A stretch of DNA of 64,000 bases from BJGO01 sp964640655. Lineage in GTDB: Bacteria; Bacteroidota; Bacteroidia; Chitinophagales; UBA10324. The position numbers and the translations under genes were made by a program. The stretch covers positions 1 to 64,000 of the forward strand of contig CAZXFT010000004.1 in assembly GCA_964640655.1 (NCBI GenBank), read 5' to 3'. Positions 1 through 7,986 of this stretch are shown one piece after another (the stretch's first letter is position 1; each line of letters starts with the position of its first letter). Below the pieces are notes generated by a model that was not told the DNA's origin, made no database searches, and saw only the letters and a program-made list of their open reading frames with translations.

Positions 1-1
1 C

Positions 2-484
2 ACATCTGAACTTGAAGAAGATTTTGAAACCATAGAAGAAAATGCCAGACAAAAAGCATTTTTTGTTTATCAGAAATTTCAACGAAACTGCCTTTCTGAG
101 GATACTGCACTGGAAGTAGATGCGTTGAATGGCGAACCGGGTGTACATACAGCTTTCTATGCTGGAAAAAGCAGATCTGCATTGGATAATATGAATTTAT
201 TACTGCTGAATTTGATTGGTAATACCAACCGTAAAGCACAATTCAGAACAATCTTATGCTTAATTATTGACGGCATCGAGTTTAGTTTCGAAGGAGTCTG
301 CGTAGGGACTATTGCAGAGAAAGCATCCGGTAATCAAGGATTTGGTTACGACCCTGTATTTATACCCGATGGTTACAAAAAGACTTTTGCTGAGATGGAT
401 AATCTGCAAAAAGTGGTTATCAGCCATAGAACAAAAGCGGCCCAAAAACTGAAACGTTTTTTGGCAGGTAGAAAAAACAATTAG
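2..484 (+). CDS. rdgB: RdgB/HAM1-type non-canonical purine NTP pyrophosphatase (5' truncated)
   Basis: The reading frame is open from base 2, so the gene runs in from outside the window and lacks roughly its first 30 residues. The family hydrolyses XTP, ITP and dITP to monophosphates and so cleans the nucleotide pool. Visible family blocks are EDTALEVDALNGEPGVHTA (catalytic-Asp and substrate loop), GFGYDPVF, and the C-terminal SHRTKAAQKL motif. The mature end, about 161 residues from the window edge, fits the usual 190-200 aa. It is followed by a 67-bp gap and the sigma-factor gene on the same strand. The family call is secure; the exact start cannot be seen. Confidence 0.9.
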   Translation, partial: TSELEEDFETIEENARQKAFFVYQKFQRNCLSEDTALEVDALNGEPGVHTAFYAGKSRSALDNMNLLLLNLIGNTNRKAQFRTILCLIIDGIEFSFEGVCVGTIAEKASGNQGFGYDPVFIPDGYKKTFAEMDNLQKVVISHRTKAAQKLKRFLAGRKNN

Positions 485-551
485 AAAAAACATTTACTTT
501 TACTATCGTGCAACTATAAAGCACACTACTTAATCTAAACACTGTTCTGGT

Positions 552-1124
552 TTGAACAAACAAGCTGTAATACTATCAGACGCCGAACTCATCAACGGGT
601 GCATCAAACAGGAGAGAAAGCATCAGTGGCTGTTGTATCAGAAATACTCACCGTTGTTGATGGTGATTACGATGCGCTACGCAGTGGATAAGCCTCAGGC
701 TGAAGATATGTTGCAGGAAACGTTTATTAAAGTGTTTAAAAACATACAATCTTTCCGAAACGAAGGCTCTTTTGAGGGATGGCTCCGCCGCATTGCCGTC
801 CATACATCTATTGAATGGCTTCGAAAACATCAACTCATCAGTCAGATGGCTGAAATAGAAACCACGCCTATGAATCGTTTTCAGGAGGATACGTTTCATA
901 AACTTTCTGCGGATGATCTGCTGCGAATGATTCAGGACTTATCTCCCGGATACAGAACTGTATTTAACCTTTACGCGATAGAAGGATATTCTCACAGGGA
1001 AATAGGAGAGATGCTGAATATCTCAGAAGGAACTTCAAAATCTCAATTTGCCCGTGCCCGTTATCTGTTGGAGAAACGAATTGCTTACTCACAAAAAGTC
1101 AATTATGCGGCGGCTGTTTTATAG
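552..1124 (+). CDS. ECF RNA polymerase sigma factor (sigma-70 family)
   Basis: This 190-aa protein has the two-domain ECF layout. Region 2 spans about residues 25-95 and includes QAEDMLQETFIKVFKNI, which contacts core polymerase and the -10 element. Region 4 spans about 125-180 with a helix-turn-helix around GYSHREIGEMLNISEGTSKS. The start is TTG, because the first in-frame ATG lies inside region 2 and would destroy it. The 3' end overlaps the next gene by 20 nt; that protein looks like its membrane-bound regulator, so the pair probably forms a signal-responsive sigma/anti-sigma module. Its target genes cannot be read from the sequence. Confidence 0.9.
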   Translation: MNKQAVILSDAELINGCIKQERKHQWLLYQKYSPLLMVITMRYAVDKPQAEDMLQETFIKVFKNIQSFRNEGSFEGWLRRIAVHTSIEWLRKHQLISQMAEIETTPMNRFQEDTFHKLSADDLLRMIQDLSPGYRTVFNLYAIEGYSHREIGEMLNISEGTSKSQFARARYLLEKRIAYSQKVNYAAAVL

Positions 1125-2337
1125 TGACGATGATTTTGGCGGAATGTTTCGTGATAAGCTTAACCAGCATCAGGTGCAGCCTTCGGAAGGTTTATGGTCA
1201 AAAATAGACTCCAGATTAAATGGAACAACACATTCAGGTAATAAGAACCGAGCTATTTGGTGTAGCGCAGGTTTGGTTCTGGTTACAATATTATTGTTAC
1301 TGACTTACAATATGGTTTCACCAGTGGTTGAAGAAAATGATGCTTTATCAAGTATAGAGTCTCAGACAAATAATTCAACTATACCAATTATAGCACACAC
1401 AAACACAGAGTCTGATAATACTCGTACTGAAGAACAAGGTTTTGTCAATTCCGAATCAATAAAAGCTTCATCATCATTGACTTTGCGGGGGAGTATTAAC
1501 CTATTACAACTGGAGCAAACTCTGGATGATGTATTGCTGAATCTGAAGAATACCATAAGAACAGACACTCAATTAACTCCTCTGACTGTTCAGTTGAGAT
1601 ATTTCAATCAAGCAGTTAATATTCCCCCAATAGATGCTGTGATTGCTCACGGATTGTTTTCTAATAATGTAACAGATAATGAAGTTGATCAACCATTACT
1701 GAATAACTCAGGACTTGAAGAATCTTGTTCAAATGGAACATATGGTCAGTTCAATTTTGGTTTTGGTAATTATTGGATGCTTACCAACTCATTTCAAAAG
1801 AACCCTAATATGAATGCACTGTTTTCACCGGCATATACAATAAGTGTCGGGGGTGGATGCATAATAAACAAATCCCTTGCACTTGAAATTGCTTTAAGCG
1901 GTTTGCAGTCTAAAATCAACTATGAGTCTGTAAATCAGAACAAACGTATGCAATCAACGACCAAGATTCGCAGCGACATTTCGCTTTCATTTGTTCAGGT
2001 TCCTGTTAGTATCAAGTTTAATATAACACGTGATTGTAATCGTTCTCTTGAATTGCAGGCTGGTTATGTGTTTTCTAAATTGGTATCTGCTTCAACTTTC
2101 CTTGGTGGTAACGAATATCCTTTTGCTTCTGACGAAATAAAACAGCAGCAACACGCTGTATTGCTTGGTGTTGAAAGCGGTGCTGGTTTATCGAACAAAC
2201 TTTCATTGCGCTATGGTTTAAGAGCCAGCTGCAATACGTCTATGTTGGCAACTATGGAAAGCGAACGTCTGAATGATTTATATCGTCCTGTGCCACTAGT
2301 TGTCAGCGCACATATAGGACTTCAACTCCATAAATAA
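1105..2337 (+). CDS. Membrane-anchored probable anti-sigma factor with C-terminal outer-membrane-barrel-like domain
   Basis: I chose ATG 1105, which begins MRRLFYSDDDFG, over an upstream in-frame ATG at 1048 that lies inside the sigma gene. The 410-aa protein has a short cytoplasmic segment with a PSEGLWSKI motif, common in Bacteroidota proteins encoded next to ECF sigma factors. One membrane helix follows at about residues 51-69, then a Ser/Thr/Asn-rich linker. The C-terminal ~190 residues (about 220-410) alternate like a porin or PorT-type beta-barrel. The 20-nt overlap with the sigma gene suggests translational coupling. The anti-sigma role is inferred from position and topology; there is no zinc-binding anti-sigma motif. 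Confidence 0.6.
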   Translation: MRRLFYSDDDFGGMFRDKLNQHQVQPSEGLWSKIDSRLNGTTHSGNKNRAIWCSAGLVLVTILLLLTYNMVSPVVEENDALSSIESQTNNSTIPIIAHTNTESDNTRTEEQGFVNSESIKASSSLTLRGSINLLQLEQTLDDVLLNLKNTIRTDTQLTPLTVQLRYFNQAVNIPPIDAVIAHGLFSNNVTDNEVDQPLLNNSGLEESCSNGTYGQFNFGFGNYWMLTNSFQKNPNMNALFSPAYTISVGGGCIINKSLALEIALSGLQSKINYESVNQNKRMQSTTKIRSDISLSFVQVPVSIKFNITRDCNRSLELQAGYVFSKLVSASTFLGGNEYPFASDEIKQQQHAVLLGVESGAGLSNKLSLRYGLRASCNTSMLATMESERLNDLYRPVPLVVSAHIGLQLHK

Positions 2338-2342
2338 AAAAA

Positions 2343-2360
2343 CCGCTACAAGAGCGGCTT
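2343..2360. terminator. Bidirectional intrinsic terminator between convergent genes
   Basis: A 5-bp GC stem (CCGCT/AGCGG) with loop ACAAG is flanked by an A-run upstream and CTTTTT downstream. It can end transcription of the barrel protein gene on the + strand and of rplT on the - strand. Confidence 0.65.
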
Positions 2361-2385
2361 TTTACAAGTTGTATTTCAGTAAATA

Positions 2386-2730
2386 TTATTTCACTTTGTT
2401 CACGATCGCTTTGAAAGCTTCCGGCTGATTCATAGCTAAGTCGGCAAGTGCTTTTCTGTTTAACTCAATACCTTTTTCTTTGATGGCATTCATAAACTTG
2501 CTGTAAGACATTCCTTCAAGACGGGCACCGGCATTGATACGCTCAATCCATAAAGAACGGTAATCGCGTTTTTTCTGCTTGCGTCCAACATAGGCATATG
2601 CTAATGCTTTGTCAACGGCGTTACGGGCAGTTTCAATATTACTCTTACGTGTACCGAAGTAGCCTTTGGCTAATTTCAATACCTTTTTGCGGCGTGCTTT
2701 GGATGCTACTCTGTTTTTAGTACGTGGCAT
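2386..2730 (-). CDS. rplT: 50S ribosomal protein L20
   Basis: This 114-aa basic protein matches L20 over its full usual length: an N-terminal Arg/Lys-rich helix (MPRTKNRVASKARRKK) and a globular part with YRSLWIERINAGAR and MSYSKFMNAI. L20 binds 23S rRNA early in large-subunit assembly. It is the last gene of the thrS-infC-rpmI-rplT run, an order also found in many other bacteria, and lies 22 nt after rpmI. In E. coli L20 represses rpmI-rplT translation; no such operator was identified here. Confidence 0.98.
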   Translation of the reverse strand: MPRTKNRVASKARRKKVLKLAKGYFGTRKSNIETARNAVDKALAYAYVGRKQKKRDYRSLWIERINAGARLEGMSYSKFMNAIKEKGIELNRKALADLAMNQPEAFKAIVNKVK

Positions 2731-2752
2731 GGTCTACTGTTTTACTTACTGA

Positions 2753-2947
2753 TTAAATGGTTAACAAGCGTTTGATCAAACCCTCATTGGCTTCGTGAAC
2801 CATTGCTGGCAACGACAAGCGAGACTTGCGGGATTTCTTCTTTTTCGTTAAGATGTGTCTCTTAAACGCTTTCTTTCTCTTTATTTTACCGGTACCAGTC
2901 ACTGTAAAACGCTTCTTGGCACTGGAGTTTGTTTTCATTTTAGGCAT
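2753..2947 (-). CDS. rpmI: 50S ribosomal protein L35
   Basis: This 64-aa very basic protein starts MPKMKTNSSAKKRF and contains the L35 signature KRKKAFKRHIL followed by a KKKKSRKSRLS tract. It is a structural protein of the large ribosomal subunit. It sits between infC (75 nt upstream) and rplT (22 nt downstream), the standard arrangement, and its length is normal. Confidence 0.98.
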   Translation of the reverse strand: MPKMKTNSSAKKRFTVTGTGKIKRKKAFKRHILTKKKKSRKSRLSLPAMVHEANEGLIKRLLTI

Positions 2948-3022
2948 AACGTTCCAAAAAATTGGAGTGCAAATATAGGATTATTATTCACAGAATCAAG
3001 TGTGATTCAATTATTGCTGTAA

Positions 3023-3577
3023 TCAGCTTTTAGGTTTTGATTTTGCCACCTTTGGATTTAGGATAATATTCATTCGGTTCCCCTCTAATTTGGGCATAGC
3101 TTCCAATGAGCCGTGGTCTTTAAGTTGTTCCACAAATTTCAATAGTAGCAATTCTCCTCTGTCTTTAAACTGTATGGCTCGACCTCTGAAATGTACGTAA
3201 GCCTTTACTTTGGCACCTTCTTCAAGAAATTTGATGGCATGTTTGGTTTTAAACTCAAAATCGTGCTCATCAGTATTGGGTGTAAAACGGATTTCTTTCA
3301 TCACATTCTTTTGTGAACGCGACTTGATTTCCTTCTCCTTCTTTTTCTTATCGTAAAGGAATTTGTTGTAATCAATGATTTTACAAACAGGTGGGGTGGC
3401 GGTAGGTGAAATTTCAACCAGATCGACACCTTGTTCTTTTGCCATTTGAATGGCTTTATCAGTAGCATATATACCCGGAGTTACATTGTCTCCGATAACA
3501 CGAACTTCTGCAACTTCAATATTTTCGTTTATTCGATGTTCTGCTTCTTTTTTTTTAAATTTTGGATTAATGGCCAA
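3023..3577 (-). CDS. infC: Translation initiation factor IF-3 with non-ATG (TTG) start
   Basis: This 184-aa protein binds the 30S subunit, rejects wrong start codons and blocks early 50S joining. The N-domain carries HRINENIEVAEVRVIGD and DLVEISPTATPPVCKI; the C-domain carries KEIRFTPNTDEHDFEFK and a KVKAYVHFRGR strand. The first in-frame ATG would delete the N-domain, and the frame is closed upstream by the thrS stop, so translation must begin at a non-ATG codon. TTG at 3577-3575 is the best candidate. IF-3 itself discriminates against such codons, so self-limiting translation is likely, as with the AUU start of E. coli infC. It lies 30 nt after thrS. Confidence 0.96.
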   Translation of the reverse strand: MAINPKFKKKEAEHRINENIEVAEVRVIGDNVTPGIYATDKAIQMAKEQGVDLVEISPTATPPVCKIIDYNKFLYDKKKKEKEIKSRSQKNVMKEIRFTPNTDEHDFEFKTKHAIKFLEEGAKVKAYVHFRGRAIQFKDRGELLLLKFVEQLKDHGSLEAMPKLEGNRMNIILNPKVAKSKPKS

Positions 3578-3607
3578 GTGTAAGAATTTGTTGTTTGTTT
3601 TAAATAA

Positions 3608-5542
3608 TTATGAGTTAAAAACGCTGTCGTTTTCAGATTTAATCATATCTAGTACGTCTTGGTAAGGCACAATTCCAGCGTCGCCGCTGCCTTTCTTTCT
3701 GATGGCCAATGATTGAGATTCCTGCTCTTTATCACCTATAATTAACATATAGGGTACTTTTTTGAGTTCGGCATCGCGTATTTTCTTACCAATTTTTTCA
3801 GAGCGGTCATCTATTGTGCAGCGAATCTCCGATTTTTTAAATTCCTGAAGGATTTTTTTTGCATAGTCAAGATGCTTGTCGGAAATAGGAAGCAATGTGG
3901 CCTGAACCGGTGCAAGCCATGTAGGGAAGTTGCCGGCGTAGTGTTCGATTAAAAAGCCAATAAAACGTTCGTGTGTACCTAAAGGAGCACGATGTATAAT
4001 CAGTGGTTGTGCTGTTTCGTTTGAAGGGGTAGTGAATTTTAAGTCGAAACGCTTACCTTGTGCAAAATCCACCTGGTTAGTAGCTAAAGTAAATTCGCGA
4101 CCAATAGCACTCCAAATCTGTACATCGATCTTGGGGCCATAAAAAGCTGCTTCATCAGGCACTTCAACAAAAGGTATATTTGATTCTATTAGTACATTAC
4201 GCACCATATCCTCAGTTTCTTTCCAGAGAACCGGATCATCGATGTATTTCTGTCCAAGTTTAGCAGGGTCGTGAGTGCTGAAACGCATCACATACTTGTC
4301 AATACCAAAGATCTTGAAGTATTTTAGATACAAATCATTAACAGACCTGAACTCGTCGGCAAATTGTTCGCGGGTGCAATAAATGTGCGCATCATTCATT
4401 TGAAGAGAGCGAACACGCATTAATCCAAACAACTCACCACTTTGCTCATATCTATAGCATGTGCCGTACTCGGCAAGGCGCAATGGTAAGTCTTTATAGC
4501 TTCGGGGAACCGCGTCAAATATTTTGTGATGGTGCGGACAATTCATGGCTTTCAGATAAAACTTCTGTCCGTCTATTTCCATTGGTGGAAACATCGATTC
4601 CTGATAGTAGGGTAGGTGACCACTTTTCAAATACATCGATTCTTTAGCTACATGTGGTGAGCGTACCCGATGATAACCAGCATCAAATTCAGTCTTCTTG
4701 GCTAATTTTTCCAGTTGTTCAATAAGAACACCACCGTTCGGTAACCATAAAGGCATACCGGGACCAACATCATCGTCGAATGTGAAAATCTCTAACTCCT
4801 TACCCAGTTTTCTGTGATCACGTTTTTTGGCTTCTTCCAGCATGACCAGATAATCATCCAGGTCTTTTTGCTTGGGGAAGGTTATGCCGTATATTCGTGT
4901 AAGTTGTTGGCGTGATTGATCACCGCGCCAGTATGCACCAGCTATGCTTGTTAATTTTACAGCTTTAATGTAACCAGTGTTGGGAATATGAGGGCCACGA
5001 CATAAATCTATGAAACCACCCTGAGTATAAAAGGTAATTTCACCATCATTCAATTCATTGATTAATTCAATCTTGTATTCATCTCCTTTTTCAGTAAAAT
5101 ACTTTAATGCCTCTGCCTTGCTGATTTCCTGACGCTTGTACTCATTATTTTTAGCGGCCAGCTCAGCCATTTTTTTTTCGATCTTCAGCAGGTCTTCATT
5201 TTGCAGGGTGTTGCCTTGTAAATCCACATCGTAGTAGAAGCCCTGATCTAAAGCAGGACCAATTCCGAATTTTACTCCGGGGTATAAGGTCTCTAAAGCC
5301 TCTGCCATCAGGTGAGCAGAAGAATGCCAGTAAGTTGATTTGCCCTCCTTATCATCCCAACTAAAAAGTTGGATGGAAGCGCTATAGTAAATAGGTCTTT
5401 GTAAATCCCATATCTGTTCATTGACTTTTGATACCAGAATTTTTTTTGCTAAACCTTCGCTGATAGATTTTGCGATGGCCATAGGTGAGGTTCCATTTTC
5501 ATACTGCCGCACCTTTCCATCAGGAAATGTAATATCAATCAT
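3608..5542 (-). CDS. thrS: Threonyl-tRNA synthetase
   Basis: This class II synthetase charges tRNA-Thr. The 644 residues contain, in order, a TGS domain (1-62), the editing domain with HSSAH at 73-77 and a downstream CRGPH, and the catalytic core. The core shows motif 1 near PLWLPNGGVLIEQLE, the zinc cysteine in MNCPHHH, motif 2 (FGLMRVRSLQMNDAH), and motif 3 with HRAPLGTHERFIGF. The C-terminal anticodon-binding domain starts near WLAPVQATLLPI. Length is normal. The gene starts 9 nt after the TPR lipoprotein gene and heads the infC-rpmI-rplT run. No leader resembling the E. coli operator was recognised. Confidence 0.98.
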   Translation of the reverse strand: MIDITFPDGKVRQYENGTSPMAIAKSISEGLAKKILVSKVNEQIWDLQRPIYYSASIQLFSWDDKEGKSTYWHSSAHLMAEALETLYPGVKFGIGPALDQGFYYDVDLQGNTLQNEDLLKIEKKMAELAAKNNEYKRQEISKAEALKYFTEKGDEYKIELINELNDGEITFYTQGGFIDLCRGPHIPNTGYIKAVKLTSIAGAYWRGDQSRQQLTRIYGITFPKQKDLDDYLVMLEEAKKRDHRKLGKELEIFTFDDDVGPGMPLWLPNGGVLIEQLEKLAKKTEFDAGYHRVRSPHVAKESMYLKSGHLPYYQESMFPPMEIDGQKFYLKAMNCPHHHKIFDAVPRSYKDLPLRLAEYGTCYRYEQSGELFGLMRVRSLQMNDAHIYCTREQFADEFRSVNDLYLKYFKIFGIDKYVMRFSTHDPAKLGQKYIDDPVLWKETEDMVRNVLIESNIPFVEVPDEAAFYGPKIDVQIWSAIGREFTLATNQVDFAQGKRFDLKFTTPSNETAQPLIIHRAPLGTHERFIGFLIEHYAGNFPTWLAPVQATLLPISDKHLDYAKKILQEFKKSEIRCTIDDRSEKIGKKIRDAELKKVPYMLIIGDKEQESQSLAIRKKGSGDAGIVPYQDVLDMIKSENDSVFNS

Positions 5543-5551
5543 TCGTATTTC

Positions 5552-6595
5552 TTATTGCTTGTTGAGTGTGTTTAATAGACTTTGAGCTTTTTCGTTATCA
5601 GGGTCCAAAGCTAAACATTGTGTTAAATCAGATTTTGCATAATCTTTTTCTCCCAGTTCATACTCGCATAAGGCTCGGTAGTAGTAAGCATCGGAATAAA
5701 TTGGATTAACATTAATAGCAAAGTCGAAATATTTTTTTGCTTTAGGAATAGAATCCTCAAGTATGTAAATGAAACCCATATTGAAAAAAGCGTTGGAATG
5801 CTGAGGGCTAACACGTATGAGTTTGAGATAGGTTTCTTTGGCTAAAGCAAGTTTGTTGATGTCCTGAAAATACTTGGCTTTAGCATAATAAGACTCAGGA
5901 ATGGTGCTGTCTATACGTATGGCATTATCGAAGTACTGTGTAGCCAATTGTGATTTTTGAGCAGAAGTTAATAAGCCTAATTGCATATAGGCATCGTACA
6001 TATCGGGTTTAAACTGCAGTACCGTTTTGAATTGCTCAATAGCTTTAGCTGTGTCTTTCATTTCTTTATAATTAAGACCGGCAATAAAGTATGGTTCAAA
6101 GTTGGTTTTCTCCATATTAATCAACTTCTTTACCTGTATCAATGAATTTTGATGATCTTTCATATAAAGGTAAACTTTTGCAAGCTTGGTAATGGCTGTT
6201 TTATCGTAAGGGTCAACTGATAAAATTTTAACGAGTGCGTCTTTAGCACCTGTGCCATATCCATCGGATAGTAAAAGGTCTGCTTTAAAGTAAAGATATG
6301 TTTTGTTTTTTGGATCGAGTTCAATGGCTCGTTCAATGTCTTTAAAGGCAGGTAGTACTTTTTGCATTCTGAAGAATTCTTGAGCACGCTGAAAATACAA
6401 ATCAGGGTTATTACGGTCGTTGTTGATACGTTCGCTGATGGCCTTAATGACGGGATCGTTCAGGTACGGAATTATCAAGGAGTCCACTTTATTTTCGGAG
6501 TCACGATTACATGAACATGAATGAATTGATACTATGCTAATGAATAGTAATAAAATTGCTGAGAAGAAAATGAAGTTCCTGATGTTAAAATTCAC
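5552..6595 (-). CDS. TPR-repeat lipoprotein
   Basis: This 347-aa protein begins with a hydrophobic signal segment and a lipobox-like IHSC with Cys27, so it is probably lipidated and exported. From about residue 65 to the end it is built of 34-residue tetratricopeptide repeats, seen in PDLYFQRAQEFFRMQ, AFFNMGFIYILEDSIPKAKKYFD and SDAYYYRALCEYELGE. TPR superhelices bind partner proteins; the partner is unknown. The start codon is GTG. The gene lies 15 nt after the methyltransferase gene and 9 nt before thrS, so it is probably co-transcribed with them. No enzymatic domain is present. Confidence 0.85.
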   Translation of the reverse strand: MNFNIRNFIFFSAILLLFISIVSIHSCSCNRDSENKVDSLIIPYLNDPVIKAISERINNDRNNPDLYFQRAQEFFRMQKVLPAFKDIERAIELDPKNKTYLYFKADLLLSDGYGTGAKDALVKILSVDPYDKTAITKLAKVYLYMKDHQNSLIQVKKLINMEKTNFEPYFIAGLNYKEMKDTAKAIEQFKTVLQFKPDMYDAYMQLGLLTSAQKSQLATQYFDNAIRIDSTIPESYYAKAKYFQDINKLALAKETYLKLIRVSPQHSNAFFNMGFIYILEDSIPKAKKYFDFAINVNPIYSDAYYYRALCEYELGEKDYAKSDLTQCLALDPDNEKAQSLLNTLNKQ

Positions 6596-6610
6596 GCAAC
6601 AAAATTACTG

Positions 6611-7930
6611 TTAATGCTTTAATGCAATACGCCACTCATGCGGGTAAAGGTTATTAAAACGACCGGTAATGGCATTAACCCAACCCAGTGCTTTTCCCTG
6701 AAAACTCATCAAGTAAATACCTGAGTAGTTACCATCATTCGATAGACTGTTGCCTGAAAGGTATAGTAAGGCTTCATTTTGATTGAGGTCTATTGATTTA
6801 TTATAATGCAAGTAATTACTTAGTGCCAAGGCTGCATGAGGTTTATATTTAGGTGTAATGTTGCCCAATGGAATACCTGCAGATTTTACATTTACCTGAC
6901 AAAGTAAATGTAGTAACTCCAAAACATTGGGTATTAAAGCCCATCTTTCCTGCTTAAAATCTATAAAGCAATATTTATTGACCTCAATATATTCATTAAT
7001 GCTTTCTTCAATTTTCGTAACCTGACGAAAACGGTTTTCAGTAAAATTTGAAGAGACATTTTCACTTTCTGTTTTACATAGAACAGATATATAAAAACCT
7101 TCGCTGTAAGTTTTATGTGGATAGAACTGATAGCCAAACACTGTTGATGAAATACTTTCCGGTATTTCATGAATCTGAAAGTGTACCATACCTCTTTCCT
7201 CAATCAAGTATTTAACTACATGATCATTTTCTGCATCCTCAAATGTGCAGGTACTGTATATCAGAAATCCACCAGGCTTTAAAGCGGATATGACATCATC
7301 AACCAGATCTTTTTGTCTTTGGCTACAACCGGCCACAGCAGCTTCAGACCAATGCGCTGCAGCATCAGCATCTTTTCTAAACAGACCCTCGCCACTGCAC
7401 GGCGCATCAACCACTATCAAATCAAACAATTCACCACATTCTTTAAACCTGTTTGCTTCAGACTGTGTAATGATAACATTCTCGCATCCCCATTTATAAA
7501 TATTCTGTTGTAAAATTTTATTGCGTGCCGGAATGATTTCATTACTGACTAACACTCCCTGATTATTTAATAGCGATAACAGATGAGTTGATTTGCCTCC
7601 GGGTGCAGCACATAAATCCAGTACAGCAGGATGATGGGGAAGTGGAAGTTGATTGAAAATATGTTCAAGAAACATCGAGCCTGCTTCCTGCACATAATAA
7701 CAACCGGAATGAAAAAGGGGGTCGTAGTGAAAGTGTGGCCTCTCGGTTAAAATACGCGATGTTTTACAAAAAGACAATTGTATTGCATCTGAAAAAATAT
7801 CGATTGGCTTAAATGGATTTTTACGAATGCAAACAGGCGGGCTTTGGGACAAGCTATGAAAATAAGCTTCAAAGTCCTTACCCAGCTTGTTTTTCATCTT
7901 GTCAATGAATTCAATCGGTAAAGTTTGCAT
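6611..7930 (-). CDS. RsmF-like 16S rRNA (cytosine-C5) methyltransferase, NOL1/NOP2/Sun family
   Basis: This 439-aa protein uses ATG 7930; the longer frame would need TTG. It has a SAM-binding loop LDLCAAPGGKSTHLL, the release-cysteine motif DAPCSGEGLFRKDADA and the nucleophile motif STCTFEDAEND, all diagnostic of m5C RNA methyltransferases. The PCSGEG-FRKD form resembles RsmF (YebU) more than RsmB. The C-terminal ~170 residues, after the catalytic domain, match in size the RNA-binding tail of RsmF-type proteins. It is first in the run leading to thrS and the ribosomal genes, consistent with a ribosome-related role. The precise target base is inferred from family only. Confidence 0.88.
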   Translation of the reverse strand: MQTLPIEFIDKMKNKLGKDFEAYFHSLSQSPPVCIRKNPFKPIDIFSDAIQLSFCKTSRILTERPHFHYDPLFHSGCYYVQEAGSMFLEHIFNQLPLPHHPAVLDLCAAPGGKSTHLLSLLNNQGVLVSNEIIPARNKILQQNIYKWGCENVIITQSEANRFKECGELFDLIVVDAPCSGEGLFRKDADAAAHWSEAAVAGCSQRQKDLVDDVISALKPGGFLIYSTCTFEDAENDHVVKYLIEERGMVHFQIHEIPESISSTVFGYQFYPHKTYSEGFYISVLCKTESENVSSNFTENRFRQVTKIEESINEYIEVNKYCFIDFKQERWALIPNVLELLHLLCQVNVKSAGIPLGNITPKYKPHAALALSNYLHYNKSIDLNQNEALLYLSGNSLSNDGNYSGIYLMSFQGKALGWVNAITGRFNNLYPHEWRIALKH

Positions 7931-7974
7931 AACTGTAAATATGAACAATCTGAGTAAATAGAATTTATAACTTT

Positions 7975-7982
7975 TACATTTG
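7975..7982 (+). promoter_or_regulatory. Candidate -7 promoter element (TACATTTG)
   Basis: TACATTTG is an exact match to the Bacteroidota -7 consensus TAnnTTTG. It ends 4 nt before the ATG at 7987, so a transcript starting at the usual distance would be nearly leaderless. No clear -33 element was seen. Confidence 0.3.
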
Positions 7983-7986
7983 CTTT

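Noticed and set aside
1048..1104. Upstream start for the anti-sigma/barrel gene
   Set aside because: The extension is out-of-frame shadow of sigma region 4; the protein from ATG 1105 begins with a motif typical of its class.
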